From an uncultured Rhodospirillales bacterium (GTDB lineage: Bacteria > Pseudomonadota > Alphaproteobacteria > Acetobacterales > Acetobacteraceae), in NCBI GenBank assembly GCA_903927465.1, contig CAIYMY010000171.1:1-40301 (forward strand): DNA of 40,301 nucleotides. The letters are read 5' to 3'. Shown here piece by piece: positions 24,456-33,099 of the stretch. The notes below the pieces were generated by a model, which made no database searches, was not told where the DNA came from, and saw only the letters and a list, made by a program, of their open reading frames with translations. The translations under genes were made by a program, and so were the position numbers. The stretch's first letter is position 1; every line of letters starts with the position of its first letter.

Positions 24456-25379
24456 GTGAGTACTGGTCTTTTCCTGGTGCAGGCCTTGAATGGCCTGCAG
24501 CTTGGCATTCTGCTTTTCCTGGTGGCCGCGGGCCTCACGCTGGTTTTTGGCGTGATGGATTTCATCAACCTGGCCCATGGGGTGCAGTATATGCTGGGGG
24601 CGTATCTGGGCGCTGCCTTTGCGGCAGCGACAGGTTCCTTCTGGCTTGGGCTTTTATTGGCATTACCGGCAGCGCTGATCTTTGGCTTATTGCTGGAAGT
24701 ACTGGTGTTCCGGCACCTTTATGATCGTGATCATCTGTCGCAAGTGCTGGCGACTTTTGGCGTCATCCTGTTTCTCAATCAGGCAGTGAAAGCCATTTGG
24801 GGTGCGGCGCCGCTGCAAGTGCCGGTGCCTGCGTTGCTTGAAGGCGGCGTGGTGCTGATGCCGGGGCTGCAATATCCGCTTTATCGCATCGCGGTGCTGG
24901 GCGCTGGCGTCGCCACCGCGCTTGGCCTTTGGTTTTTGGTGGAGCGCACGCGCCTTGGCATGTTGGTGCGCGCGGGGGCGACCAATTCACCGATGGTATC
25001 CGCGCTTGGCGTGGATATTCGCAGGCTTTTCATGCTGGTCTTTGCCTTCGGCGCCATGCTGGCGGGCTTTGCGGGCGTGCTGGCCGGGCCGATTTTCTCG
25101 GTAGAGCCCGGCATGGGCGATCATGTGCTGATCCTGGCATTTGTTGTGATTGTGATTGGCGGCATTGGGTCCATTCGCGGCGCCTTTATCGCGGCACTGA
25201 TCGTGGGGCTTACGGATACGCTCGGCAAATCGCTGATGCCGGATTTGATGCGGCTTTTCCTGGACCCCTCTGCCGCGCGACAAACCGGCGCGGCGCTCGC
25301 GTCCATGCTGGTCTATATCGCGATGGCGGCGATCCTTGCCTTCCGCCCGCGCGGCCTTTTCCCGGCCAGGAGTGGTTAG
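24456..25379 (+). CDS. livH: Branched-chain amino acid type ABC permease LivH
   Basis: 307-residue inner-membrane permease, one of the two channel-forming subunits. About eight hydrophobic helices; typical stretches NGLQLGILLFLVAAGLTLVF, MDFINLAHGVQYMLGAYLGA at the start and VLAGPIFSVEPGMGDHVLI later; the cytoplasmic coupling region RAGATNSPMVSALGVDI is present. The start is GTG 24456 because homologues begin with the same (V/M)SxxLF-LQxLNGLQLG pattern and no later start fits; a normal ribosome site is absent immediately upstream (see the stem at 24411-24455). One nucleotide separates it from livM. Confidence 0.93.
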   Translation: MSTGLFLVQALNGLQLGILLFLVAAGLTLVFGVMDFINLAHGVQYMLGAYLGAAFAAATGSFWLGLLLALPAALIFGLLLEVLVFRHLYDRDHLSQVLATFGVILFLNQAVKAIWGAAPLQVPVPALLEGGVVLMPGLQYPLYRIAVLGAGVATALGLWFLVERTRLGMLVRAGATNSPMVSALGVDIRRLFMLVFAFGAMLAGFAGVLAGPIFSVEPGMGDHVLILAFVVIVIGGIGSIRGAFIAALIVGLTDTLGKSLMPDLMRLFLDPSAARQTGAALASMLVYIAMAAILAFRPRGLFPARSG

Positions 25380-25380
25380 C

Positions 25381-26316
25381 ATGCCGCGCTTGCGGCTTGA
25401 TGTGGTGCTGACGCTGCTGGTGCTGGCCGCGCTGGCGCTGGCACCGTTGCTTGGCTTTGGCGCCAATCATTATCTGACGCTATTTGCGCGCATCATGATC
25501 CTGGCCGCCGCCGCGGTTTCGCTTTCCTTCCTTGTGGGGGGCGCGGGGCTTGCCAGCCTTGGGCATGCGGCGGCGATGGGTGTTGGCGCTTATGCCGTTG
25601 CGATTCTGGATGCGCATCGGTTGACCGATATCACTATTGTGCTGCCCGTCGCGATTGCTGCCGCCGCGCTGTTTTCCCTACTGACAGGCGCGATTGCGAT
25701 CCGGACCGAGGGCGTGAATTTCATCATGATCACGCTCGCCTTCGGGCAGATGGCGTTTTTCACGGCGTCGTCGCTTGCGGCCTATGGCGGTGATGATGGC
25801 TATACGCTGTATGACCGGACTGGGATCTTCGGGTCGCGGCTGATGGAAAATCGGCTTTTCTTTCATTACCTCTGCCTCGGTTTTCTGATTTTCTGCTGGG
25901 GCATTTGCGCCATGCTGCTGGCGTCCCGCTTTGGGCGCGTGTTGCGCGCGGCGCGGGAAAATCCGCTGCGCGCGCAGGCGGTGGGTTTCGCGCCTTATCC
26001 GTATCGGCTTTTGGCCTATGTCATTGCCGGCACACTCGCGGGGCTGGCGGGCGTATTGTTCGCCAATGCCACGGAATTTGTAGCACCTGCCTACATGAGC
26101 TGGCAGCGTTCCGGTGAGTTGATTTTCATGGTGATCCTGGGCGGGCTTGGGCGGCTTTCCGGCGCCATCCTTGGCGCGGTGCTGTTCGTGCTGTTGGAGA
26201 CCTGGCTGCCCAGCCTGACCACGCATTGGAAAATGATCTTTGGCCCGCTGCTGATCCTGGCCGTACTGTTTATGCGCGGCGGGCTGATCGGCTTTCTGGG
26301 GGCGCGCCGTGGCTGA
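25381..26316 (+). CDS. livM: Branched-chain amino acid type ABC permease LivM
   Basis: 311-residue second permease. Around nine hydrophobic helices, with LivM landmarks: SLSFLVGGAGLASLGHAAAMGVGAY near residues 40-65, IRTEGVNFIMITLAFGQM, and the ATPase-coupling loop RAARENPLRAQAVGF. The end GPLLILAVLFMRGGLIGFLG is typical. ATG 25381 comes one base after the livH stop; an upstream in-frame ATG lies inside livH and lacks support. Its end overlaps the livG start by 8 nt. Forms the membrane channel with LivH. Confidence 0.93.
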   Translation: MPRLRLDVVLTLLVLAALALAPLLGFGANHYLTLFARIMILAAAAVSLSFLVGGAGLASLGHAAAMGVGAYAVAILDAHRLTDITIVLPVAIAAAALFSLLTGAIAIRTEGVNFIMITLAFGQMAFFTASSLAAYGGDDGYTLYDRTGIFGSRLMENRLFFHYLCLGFLIFCWGICAMLLASRFGRVLRAARENPLRAQAVGFAPYPYRLLAYVIAGTLAGLAGVLFANATEFVAPAYMSWQRSGELIFMVILGGLGRLSGAILGAVLFVLLETWLPSLTTHWKMIFGPLLILAVLFMRGGLIGFLGARRG

Positions 26317-27067
26317 GGCGCTGCTCAGCGTTCAGGGCTTGCGCAAGCATTATGGCGGGCTTGCGGTGACGAATGATGTCAGCCTTGAAGTACTGCCCGG
26401 CGAAATCCATGCGCTGATCGGCCCTAATGGCGCCGGCAAGACGACGTTGATCCACCAAATCACCGGCACCGTTGCGCCTGATGCCGGGCGAGTTGTCTTT
26501 GCCGGGGCGGATGTAACGCGCTTTTCCCTACCGCGCCGCGTGCATGCGGGCCTGGCGCGCAGCTTTCAGATCACCAGCATCATCGCCGGCTTTTCGGTAT
26601 TGGAGAATGTCGCTTTGGCCGCACAGGGGAAAAGCGGTTCCTCCTTTCGCTTCTTTCGTGCCGCCGCAGGGGAAGAAGCGCTGAATGAAGCCGCGCGCAA
26701 TGCCTTGGCCGAGGTGGGGTTGGCAGATCGCGCGGCTATCATTGCAGGTGCGCTCAGCCATGGCGAAAAGCGCGCGCTGGAGATTGCCATCGCACTCGCC
26801 ACCCAACCGCGCTTGCTGCTGCTGGATGAACCACTCGCTGGCGCGGGACCAGAGGAAACCGAAAAACTGATCACGCTGCTGCGCCGCCTTAAATCGCGCT
26901 ACGCTATTCTGCTTGTAGAACATGACATGCAGGCGGTTTTCGCTTTGGCGGATCGGATTTCCGTGCTCGCCGAAGGGCGCATCATCGCAAGTGGCAGCAC
27001 CGCCGAAATTCGCGCCAGCGCCGAAGTACGCGCCGCCTATCTGGGTGAAGAAGAAGTGCCATGCTGA
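26309..27067 (+). CDS. livG: Branched-chain amino acid type ABC ATPase LivG
   Basis: 252-residue cytoplasmic ATPase. Walker A GPNGAGKTT, Q-loop region with VTRFSLPRRVHAGLARSFQI typical of LivG, signature LSHGEKRALEIA (LSHGE variant usual for this subfamily), Walker B LLLLDEP with LAGAGPEETEKL, and H-loop VEHDMQAVF. GTG 26309 overlaps the livM end by 8 nt; its own end overlaps livF by 7 nt, so translation is likely coupled along the operon. Works as a heterodimer with LivF. Confidence 0.95.
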   Translation: MAEALLSVQGLRKHYGGLAVTNDVSLEVLPGEIHALIGPNGAGKTTLIHQITGTVAPDAGRVVFAGADVTRFSLPRRVHAGLARSFQITSIIAGFSVLENVALAAQGKSGSSFRFFRAAAGEEALNEAARNALAEVGLADRAAIIAGALSHGEKRALEIAIALATQPRLLLLDEPLAGAGPEETEKLITLLRRLKSRYAILLVEHDMQAVFALADRISVLAEGRIIASGSTAEIRASAEVRAAYLGEEEVPC

Positions 27068-27762
27068 CGCTGGAAGGTGTATTCGCCGGCTATGGCGAAA
27101 GCCAAGTGCTGAACGGCATAAGCTTTGGCGTGGGCGCGGCGCAGGTGGTCACACTGCTTGGCCGCAATGGCATGGGCAAGACCACCACGGTACGCGCCAT
27201 TATGGGCCTGATCCGGCCGATTGCCGGGCTTATTCGCTTCGATGGCCAGGAGATCACAGGTGCCGCCCCCTATCGCATCGCGCAGCGCGGCATAGGCCTG
27301 GTGCCGGAAGGGCGGCAGATTTTCTCGACGCTGAGCGTTGAAGAAAACCTTGTTGCCACCGCTGCCAACCGCTTGGGCGGTGCGCCGCGTTGGGATTTGC
27401 CGGCGATCTATGCGCTTTTCCCGCGCCTCGCGGAACGGCGCCGGCAATCTGGCGCGAAGCTTTCGGGTGGAGAGCAGCAAATGCTCGCGATTGGCCGCGC
27501 GCTGATGACCAATCCGCGCTTGCTGGTGCTGGATGAAGCGACCGAGGGTCTGGCACCCCTGATCCGCGCCGAAATCTGGCAGGTGATGGCGAAGCTGCGC
27601 GCCGAGGGCCAGGCGATCCTGTTGATTGACAAAAATCTGGCCGCGGTGATGCGCTTGGCCGATTGGCATGTGGTGATCGAAAAAGGCCGCGTGGTCTGGC
27701 AGGGCGATAGCGCGGCACTCGCCGCCACGCCCGAAATTCGCGATAATTATTTGCATGTCTGA
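27061..27762 (+). CDS. livF: Branched-chain amino acid type ABC ATPase LivF
   Basis: 233-residue second ATPase. Walker A GRNGMGKTT, IGLVPEGRQIFSTLSVEENL typical of LivF, signature LSGGEQQMLAIGRAL, Walker B LLVLDEATEGLAP. In the H-loop position the sequence reads LLIDKNLAAV: the usual catalytic-site His (VEQN/VEHD type) is replaced by K-N, as seen in many LivF proteins where Q or N occurs, so ATP hydrolysis may rest mainly on LivG. ATG 27061 overlaps livG by 7 nt. The cupin gene follows after 18 nt. Confidence 0.94.
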   Translation: MLTLEGVFAGYGESQVLNGISFGVGAAQVVTLLGRNGMGKTTTVRAIMGLIRPIAGLIRFDGQEITGAAPYRIAQRGIGLVPEGRQIFSTLSVEENLVATAANRLGGAPRWDLPAIYALFPRLAERRRQSGAKLSGGEQQMLAIGRALMTNPRLLVLDEATEGLAPLIRAEIWQVMAKLRAEGQAILLIDKNLAAVMRLADWHVVIEKGRVVWQGDSAALAATPEIRDNYLHV

Positions 27763-27780
27763 AACAGGGAGCCTCAGAAA

Positions 27781-28221
27781 ATGAGCCTGACAGCAGGTGT
27801 GACCCCAGCCGGCATGGGTGAGGGTGGAGTGGTCTGGTCCATCCTGGGCCAGACCTATAAGCCGGTGGCGCATAGTGAAAGCTGTTTCGCTTTCGACACG
27901 CTTTTCCCGCCCGGCACCTTCGTGCCGCCGCATATCCACACGAATCAGGATGAATTCATCCGCGTGCTGGAAGGGCAGTTTGATCTTTTCCTGGATGGGC
28001 AGGCCGCTACCGCCAAGGCCGGTGATTTGATCAGGCTGCCGATGGGTATTGCGCATGGCATCTTCAACAAAACTGAAGCGCCAGTGCGCGCGCTATTTTG
28101 GGTGAGCCCCGCGCGTGGGCTCTACACGCTATGCACCCGCATCCATAATGTGCCGGACCCAGCCGAAGTGGTGCGTATTGCGGCGGAGCATGAGGTGAAT
28201 TTCCTGCCCCCGCCGGGCTGA
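27781..28221 (+). CDS. Single-domain cupin protein
   Basis: 146-residue protein with one cupin barrel. Metal-ligand pattern visible: PPHIHTNQDEFIRVLEG (two His, one Glu) and the later GIAHGIFN (His), so a metal is probably bound. Such proteins can be dioxygenases, isomerases or sensors. It follows livF by 18 nt with a GGGAG ribosome site and is likely the last gene of the importer operon, suggesting it acts on the imported compound or a product. It converges with the enoyl-CoA hydratase-like gene, 2 nt between stops. Confidence 0.85.
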   Translation: MSLTAGVTPAGMGEGGVVWSILGQTYKPVAHSESCFAFDTLFPPGTFVPPHIHTNQDEFIRVLEGQFDLFLDGQAATAKAGDLIRLPMGIAHGIFNKTEAPVRALFWVSPARGLYTLCTRIHNVPDPAEVVRIAAEHEVNFLPPPG

Positions 28222-28223
28222 TT

Positions 28224-29006
28224 TCAGCGCTTCTTCTTGCGCGCCTTCTGTTCATCCAGGAAGGCGCGCATCATGCGTTTCGGTTCATCAGTCTTCCAGG
28301 ATGCAGCGAAGGCGGTGATGCCGGCAGCGATAGCCTCGCTGATTGGGCGATCTTCCCATTGCCGGATCAGCGCCTTCTGGGCGCGAAGAGCCTCTGGCCC
28401 TGCGGCCAGCAGATTGCCGATCCAGGCTTCGATGCGTGCATCAATGCGTTCGCGATGCGCCACTTCTTCCAGTAAGCCCCAGGTAAGCGCATCGGCAGCC
28501 GAGATTGTTTCGGCCAGAAACAGCAAGCGCCTGGTGCGGCCCCAGCCGATCAGGCCGGGCAGTAACGCGGCCTCCACCACGGAAGGTATACCAACGCGCA
28601 CTTCGGGCATGCCGAATTTCGCGTCCCGAACGGCGATCCGCATATCGCAAGCCGCGGCCACTTCCAGCCCGGCGCCCAAGCACCAGCCATTGATGCGCGC
28701 AATCACCGGCACGGGTAGGTCGCGAATGGCAGCGCAAATGCCATGCACGCGGCGGATAAAGGCTTCAGCTTCTGCTGGCGTTTCCAAAGCCGCCATGGCG
28801 GCGATATCAGCGCCGCCGATGAAGGCGCGTTCACCTTCGCCGGTCAGCACCGCCGCGCGCAGGTCAGGGTGCTTTGCAAGATCACGCAAAGCCACAATTG
28901 CCTCATCCAATAGTGCTGTGTTCAGCGTATTCAGCTTGGTATCATTCGCAACCGTCAGCCGCGCCACACCGCGCGCATCCACAACAACATTAAAATTTCC
29001 ACTCAT
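28224..29006 (-). CDS. Enoyl-CoA hydratase/isomerase (crotonase) family protein
   Basis: 260-residue crotonase-fold protein. First oxyanion segment GGADIAAMAAL, second segment CLGAGLEVAAACD containing a Glu at the E144-type position, and FGMPEVRVGIPSVVEA with the E164-type Glu, so hydratase chemistry is plausible. The C-terminus is strongly basic (EQKARKKKR). The ATG at 29006 overlaps the monooxygenase stop by 4 nt (ATGA). Last gene of the minus-strand operon 28224-33024. It probably works on a CoA thioester formed from the same degradation route; which one cannot be told. Confidence 0.9.
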   Translation of the reverse strand: MSGNFNVVVDARGVARLTVANDTKLNTLNTALLDEAIVALRDLAKHPDLRAAVLTGEGERAFIGGADIAAMAALETPAEAEAFIRRVHGICAAIRDLPVPVIARINGWCLGAGLEVAAACDMRIAVRDAKFGMPEVRVGIPSVVEAALLPGLIGWGRTRRLLFLAETISAADALTWGLLEEVAHRERIDARIEAWIGNLLAAGPEALRAQKALIRQWEDRPISEAIAAGITAFAASWKTDEPKRMMRAFLDEQKARKKKR

Positions 29007-30232
29007 ATTTTTTTTCCTGAAGCAAATCCGGCCATTTGCGCATAGCCGCCGGCAATGGCGGCGAGTTCTTCACGTGAGATCACATCTTCCAGCTGCGCGA
29101 AACCATCCGGGGCGCGCGCGCTGACTTCATCCACCACGCGTTCCGGCCCGCCCTTGCGATTGGCGCGCACAATCTCGGCCGTCTTCGGCAAGCGTTCCGC
29201 CGCATAGGCCGCAAGTGCTGCTTCCGGCGCCTGAGATGCCAGCAAATCCGCAAGGCACCTGGCATCCAGTACCGCTTGCGATGCGCCATTTGATCCGACC
29301 GGATACATGGGATGCGCAGCATCACCCATCAGCGTCACGCGGCCTTGCGTCCAGAAGGGTAGGGGATCGCGATCACACATTGGGTATTCCCAGAATTCTG
29401 GCGTGGAACGCACCAGCGCAGCAACGTCCAGGAAAGGAATGCGAAACCGCGCGACATGCGCGAGCACTTCATCAAGCTGGCCGGGGCGTGACCAATCTTC
29501 CCGCCGCGGAGGTGGCTTGCTCGCGTCACCAATCTGCGCGCAAACGACCCAATTGGTCAGCCGCGTTGCAGCGGAAGCACCAGCGCCGATCGGGTAGAGC
29601 ACCAGCTTTTCCTTCATATCGCCGGCGACAATCATGGTGTCGCCACCTTCAAAGGCCGGCCATTCGACCGCGCCGCGCCACATCTGAATGCCATTCCAGC
29701 GAATGCCGCCATCATCCGGATGCAGCGCTGCGCGAATGACCGAATGAATGCCATCAGCGCCAATCAGCGCATCGCCGGAAAGGCTGCGCCCATCCGCCAA
29801 ATGCGCCGTGACACCATGTGCGTTTTGCGTGAAATTCTGAAGCCGTGCATTGCGGAGCAAGGCGCCTGTAGGCAAGCGCGCTTCCGCTGCCCGCCACAAA
29901 ACCTGGTGCAAATGGCCGCGATGGATGGAAAATTGCGGTACTTCATGCCCCGCCCAAATACCGCGCAGTTCCTGCCAAATTTCCTGGCCGAAGCGATTCA
30001 AATAGCGCAATTCGCGCGTGCGAATGCCAACGCCATCCAGCGCCGGCAGAAGATCAAGCGCGGCCAATTCGCGGATGGCATGCGGCAGCGTATTGATGCC
30101 CACACCCAGCGGCTTCACCTCCGCCGCAGCTTCAAGCACCGAGCATCCAATACCGCGCTGATGCAGCATGAGCGCCAGCGCCAAGCCCCCAACACCGCCG
30201 CCGGAAATCAGCACATGCACCGGTGCCATCAT
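29003..30232 (-). CDS. FAD-dependent aromatic-type monooxygenase
   Basis: 409-residue class A flavoprotein hydroxylase. N-terminal FAD motif ISGGGVGGLALALML, NADPH/FAD-binding DG motif LIGADGIHSVIRAAL, and GD motif VTLMGDAAHPMYPVGSNGAS are in the expected order. Relatives hydroxylate aromatic acids such as salicylate or 6-hydroxynicotinate, using NAD(P)H and O2; the substrate here is not determined. The stop of the asparaginase gene and this start share a base (TAATG), so translation is probably coupled. The neighbouring crotonase gene overlaps by 4 nt at the other end. Confidence 0.92.
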   Translation of the reverse strand: MMAPVHVLISGGGVGGLALALMLHQRGIGCSVLEAAAEVKPLGVGINTLPHAIRELAALDLLPALDGVGIRTRELRYLNRFGQEIWQELRGIWAGHEVPQFSIHRGHLHQVLWRAAEARLPTGALLRNARLQNFTQNAHGVTAHLADGRSLSGDALIGADGIHSVIRAALHPDDGGIRWNGIQMWRGAVEWPAFEGGDTMIVAGDMKEKLVLYPIGAGASAATRLTNWVVCAQIGDASKPPPRREDWSRPGQLDEVLAHVARFRIPFLDVAALVRSTPEFWEYPMCDRDPLPFWTQGRVTLMGDAAHPMYPVGSNGASQAVLDARCLADLLASQAPEAALAAYAAERLPKTAEIVRANRKGGPERVVDEVSARAPDGFAQLEDVISREELAAIAGGYAQMAGFASGKKI

Positions 30233-31245
30233 TACGCCGGCAGCGTCACGGCAATGCGGCCAACGGGCTTGCCATTGCTATCCGCGATGTCACCTTCAAC
30301 CGCATCCACCAGCGCTGCCGTAGCGGCGGCATCCAGCAATCCAAGCCGGCCAAGCAATGCCGCGAAAACCCCCATCTTGGCGCGCGATGCGCCATCGGCG
30401 AGCTTCACCGCAATCCCCAAACCCTGATCCGGCACGAAGCCCACCACAAAACCCTCCGCGCCGCCTTTCAGCAGCACACGGCCATTGGTCGCGCGCACAA
30501 TGCGGCTGGTTGCCTGATCCCGGCCGGAAAGATGATCCGGATATTTCGCAATAGCTGCCTGCAATCTTTCAATCGCTGTGCGCCGCGCGGGGCTTGCCAC
30601 CTTGCGCGCCGCCCAACGCGCTGCTGCACCCGCCATGGCTTCCATGGAAAGCGCCAGCGCCGGCAAACCACAACCATCAAGGCCAGCCTGTAAGCCGCGC
30701 GCATCACTGCCGAGCAATTCCGACAGGATTTCCAGATAAAGCTTCTGCGTCGGATGCGCGGGATCACCATAGCCAGCGACTGGCGCGCCAAGCTTCTGCG
30801 CGACGCTCAAGAATCCGCAATGCTTGCCGGAACAATTATGATAGATGCGCGACCGGTCACCACCCGCACGATAAATCTTTGCCTGATCCGCCGCCGCGCG
30901 CGGCATATCCGGCCCACACACCAGCGCGGATTCGGAAAGCCCCATGCGTGCCAGCCAATCGCGCACCAGCGTCACCTGGAAGTCCTCGGCACTGTGCGAC
31001 GCGCAGGAAAGGGCGAGGTGTTCTTCACTCAACCCCAGCGCATCCGCGGCACCGGTTTCCACCAGCGCCACCGCTTGATAGGGCTTCAGTGAGGATCGCG
31101 GAAAGGTGACGAAGGCAGGATCACCCATCGCCAGCACCTGACGCCCGTTACTGTCCATCACCACGGCGATGCCGTGATGAATGCTTTCCACCGCCGGACC
31201 GCGATGGATTTCCGCCAATTGCACGAAGGGGCTTTGCATCATCAT
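30232..31245 (-). CDS. Asparaginase of the Rhizobium etli type (class 3, ReAV-like)
   Basis: 337-residue amidohydrolase releasing ammonia from L-asparagine or related amides, unrelated in fold to E. coli asparaginases. The active-site SxxK motif is S51-S52-L53-K54 in PRSSLKPYQA; the zinc-site residues known from ReAV (Cys135, Lys138, Cys189) appear with a constant shift of 3 as C138 and K141 in HNCSGKHCGFL and C192 in DGCGLPALAL. LKGGAEGFV (K260) likely holds the further catalytic lysine. Three ATG codons in a row begin the frame; the third (31239) has AAGG at the best distance. Its setting with a monooxygenase and dehydrogenase suggests an amide-degrading operon. Confidence 0.9.
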   Translation of the reverse strand: MMMQSPFVQLAEIHRGPAVESIHHGIAVVMDSNGRQVLAMGDPAFVTFPRSSLKPYQAVALVETGAADALGLSEEHLALSCASHSAEDFQVTLVRDWLARMGLSESALVCGPDMPRAAADQAKIYRAGGDRSRIYHNCSGKHCGFLSVAQKLGAPVAGYGDPAHPTQKLYLEILSELLGSDARGLQAGLDGCGLPALALSMEAMAGAAARWAARKVASPARRTAIERLQAAIAKYPDHLSGRDQATSRIVRATNGRVLLKGGAEGFVVGFVPDQGLGIAVKLADGASRAKMGVFAALLGRLGLLDAAATAALVDAVEGDIADSNGKPVGRIAVTLPA

Positions 31246-31269
31246 TGCCTTGTCACAGCCACGCGGGCT

Positions 31270-32280
31270 TCAGAAGTCTTCCAGCACAACCTTGCCGATC
31301 ATGCCGCCGCTTTCCACCAGCGCATGCGCTTGCGTCAGATTGGCCGCCGATATCTTACCCAGATTGCGTGTCATGGTGCCGCGCATGCGCCCGGCTTCGA
31401 TGAGCCCCGCAACCTCATTCAGCAGCCGGTGCTGCTCAATCATGTCAGGCGTGTTGAACAGGGGCCGCGTGAACATCAGCTCCCAATGGATTGAAACCGA
31501 TTTGCGCATGACATCGCGCGCATCCACCGGCGCCTGGCTTTCAATCAGCAGAATGCGGCCTTGCGGCGCCACCGCATCCACCATGGCTGCCCAATTCTTC
31601 GCGGTGGTATTGGCGGAATAGATGTAATTGGCGCCACGCAAGCCAAGCGCCTTCATCTGCGCGGCGATATCGCCGTGATGATCCACCACGTGATGCGCGC
31701 CCAGATCACGGCACCATTGCACGCTTTCCGCGCGCGAAGCAGTCGCCACCACCGTCAGCCCGGTCAGCGCGCGCGCCATCTGGATCACCATGGACCCCAC
31801 ACCGCCCGCGCCAGCAATCACCAGAAGGGTCTGCCCCTGCGCACCACCTTGCGGCACACCAAGGCGATCAAACAAGCCTTCCCAGGCCGTAATCGCGGTC
31901 AGTGGCACGGCGGCGGCTTCGGGGAAGGTCAGGTTCCGTGGCTTCCGCCCAACAATGCGTTCATCCACCAGGTGCAATTCGGCATTGGTGCCGGAACGAT
32001 TGATCACGCCGGCGTAGAATACCTCATCGCCCGCGCGAAACAGCGTGCAATCGGGCCCAATTGCGCGCACCACGCCAGCGCCATCAAAGCCAAGGATGCG
32101 AGGTGCCTCACCGGGGTTATCGCGCTGGCGCACCTTGGTATCCACCGGGTTCACCGATACCGCGTGGATTTCCACCAGCATGTCACGCCCGCTTGGTGCG
32201 GCGGGGGCCGCGATGTCCAGATCAATCAGCGCATCCGCCTGATCAATCGGCAGGCATTTCCGGTATCCAACGGCTTTCAT
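31270..32280 (-). CDS. Zinc-type quinone oxidoreductase-like dehydrogenase (MDR superfamily)
   Basis: 336-residue NADPH-dependent oxidoreductase. It has the MDR N-terminal fold (VSVNPVDTKVRQRD, ILGFDGAGVV) but no catalytic-zinc cysteine/His pair, and a coenzyme motif IAGAGGVGSMVIQMA; the pattern fits the group usually annotated as zinc-binding alcohol dehydrogenase or quinone reductase family without bound zinc. ATG 32280 has GAGGG 6-7 nt upstream. It lies 24 nt after the metalloprotease-like gene and 24 nt before the asparaginase gene on the minus strand. Substrate unknown, probably an enone or quinone. Confidence 0.9.
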   Translation of the reverse strand: MKAVGYRKCLPIDQADALIDLDIAAPAAPSGRDMLVEIHAVSVNPVDTKVRQRDNPGEAPRILGFDGAGVVRAIGPDCTLFRAGDEVFYAGVINRSGTNAELHLVDERIVGRKPRNLTFPEAAAVPLTAITAWEGLFDRLGVPQGGAQGQTLLVIAGAGGVGSMVIQMARALTGLTVVATASRAESVQWCRDLGAHHVVDHHGDIAAQMKALGLRGANYIYSANTTAKNWAAMVDAVAPQGRILLIESQAPVDARDVMRKSVSIHWELMFTRPLFNTPDMIEQHRLLNEVAGLIEAGRMRGTMTRNLGKISAANLTQAHALVESGGMIGKVVLEDF

Positions 32281-32304
32281 GGCAACCCTCGATCCTTGTT
32301 CTTC

Positions 32305-33024
32305 TCAACCGACACGCAGCAATGCCGGGCCTTCTTCGCGCAGCCAGGCTTCTGCCTCATCACGATGCGGGGCCAGCGCTGCCACATGCGCCCAGAAGCG
32401 CGGAGAATGGTTAAGCTCACGCAGATGGGCGACCTCATGCGCTACCACATAATCCAGCACCGCATCCGGCGCCATGACCAGCCGCCAGGAAAAGGCGAGC
32501 GTGCCATCCGGCGCGCAAGACCCCCAGCGGCTTTGCGTATCCTTCACGCGAATGGCTTTGATGGCGACACCCAGCTTATCAGCATGGATCGCGGCCAGGG
32601 GAATGATGCGCCGCTTTGCCTCACCACGTAAAAAATCGCGCAAGCGCCGAGGCAGGAATTCTGCCGCACCGGTCACGATGATGGCGCCATTCTCCAAAAA
32701 GGCACCGCCACGCCGCGATGGATCATGCAGCACGGGATGCGGCAGACCGCCCAGGGGCACCGCGGCGCCATGCGCGAGCGAAATGCTCGGCGCTAAGGCC
32801 TTGATGCGCTTCAGCACCCAGGCGGCATGCGCCGTGAGAAGCGCCAGCCCCGCGCGACGGCTGGCGCGCATTGGCAGTGTCACCACCACATCGCCGGCGC
32901 GCGGATCAATGCGCAAACTGACCGAACGAGCGCGTTCAGAACGCCGCCACCGCACCGGGCAAAGTTCTGGCGGACCCAGCAGGCCAGGGCGAAGCGGCAC
33001 CATTTCCGAATCGGGCAGGGACAT
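32305..33024 (-). CDS. YgjP-like metallopeptidase domain protein (DUF45)
   Basis: About 239 residues. The C-terminal part has the zinc-protease motif VVAHEVAHLRELNHSPRFW (HExxH plus a downstream His) and the preceding TQSRWGSCAPDGTLAFSW segment that defines the DUF45/YgjP family. Natural substrate unknown. ATG 33024 is preferred over the GTG codon directly before it. Divergent from the EamA exporter gene (75 nt apart) and 24 nt before the dehydrogenase gene, so it may head the minus-strand operon, though this family is usually found near the chromosome-housekeeping genes and could be there by chance. Confidence 0.9.
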   Translation of the reverse strand: MSLPDSEMVPLRPGLLGPPELCPVRWRRSERARSVSLRIDPRAGDVVVTLPMRASRRAGLALLTAHAAWVLKRIKALAPSISLAHGAAVPLGGLPHPVLHDPSRRGGAFLENGAIIVTGAAEFLPRRLRDFLRGEAKRRIIPLAAIHADKLGVAIKAIRVKDTQSRWGSCAPDGTLAFSWRLVMAPDAVLDYVVAHEVAHLRELNHSPRFWAHVAALAPHRDEAEAWLREEGPALLRVG

Positions 33025-33099
33025 CACCGCACCATGCCTTCAGAAGGCTTCAATTTTCAACCGCTTGACACTCAAGCCGTTTCACGCGCGAGTGTTGGT

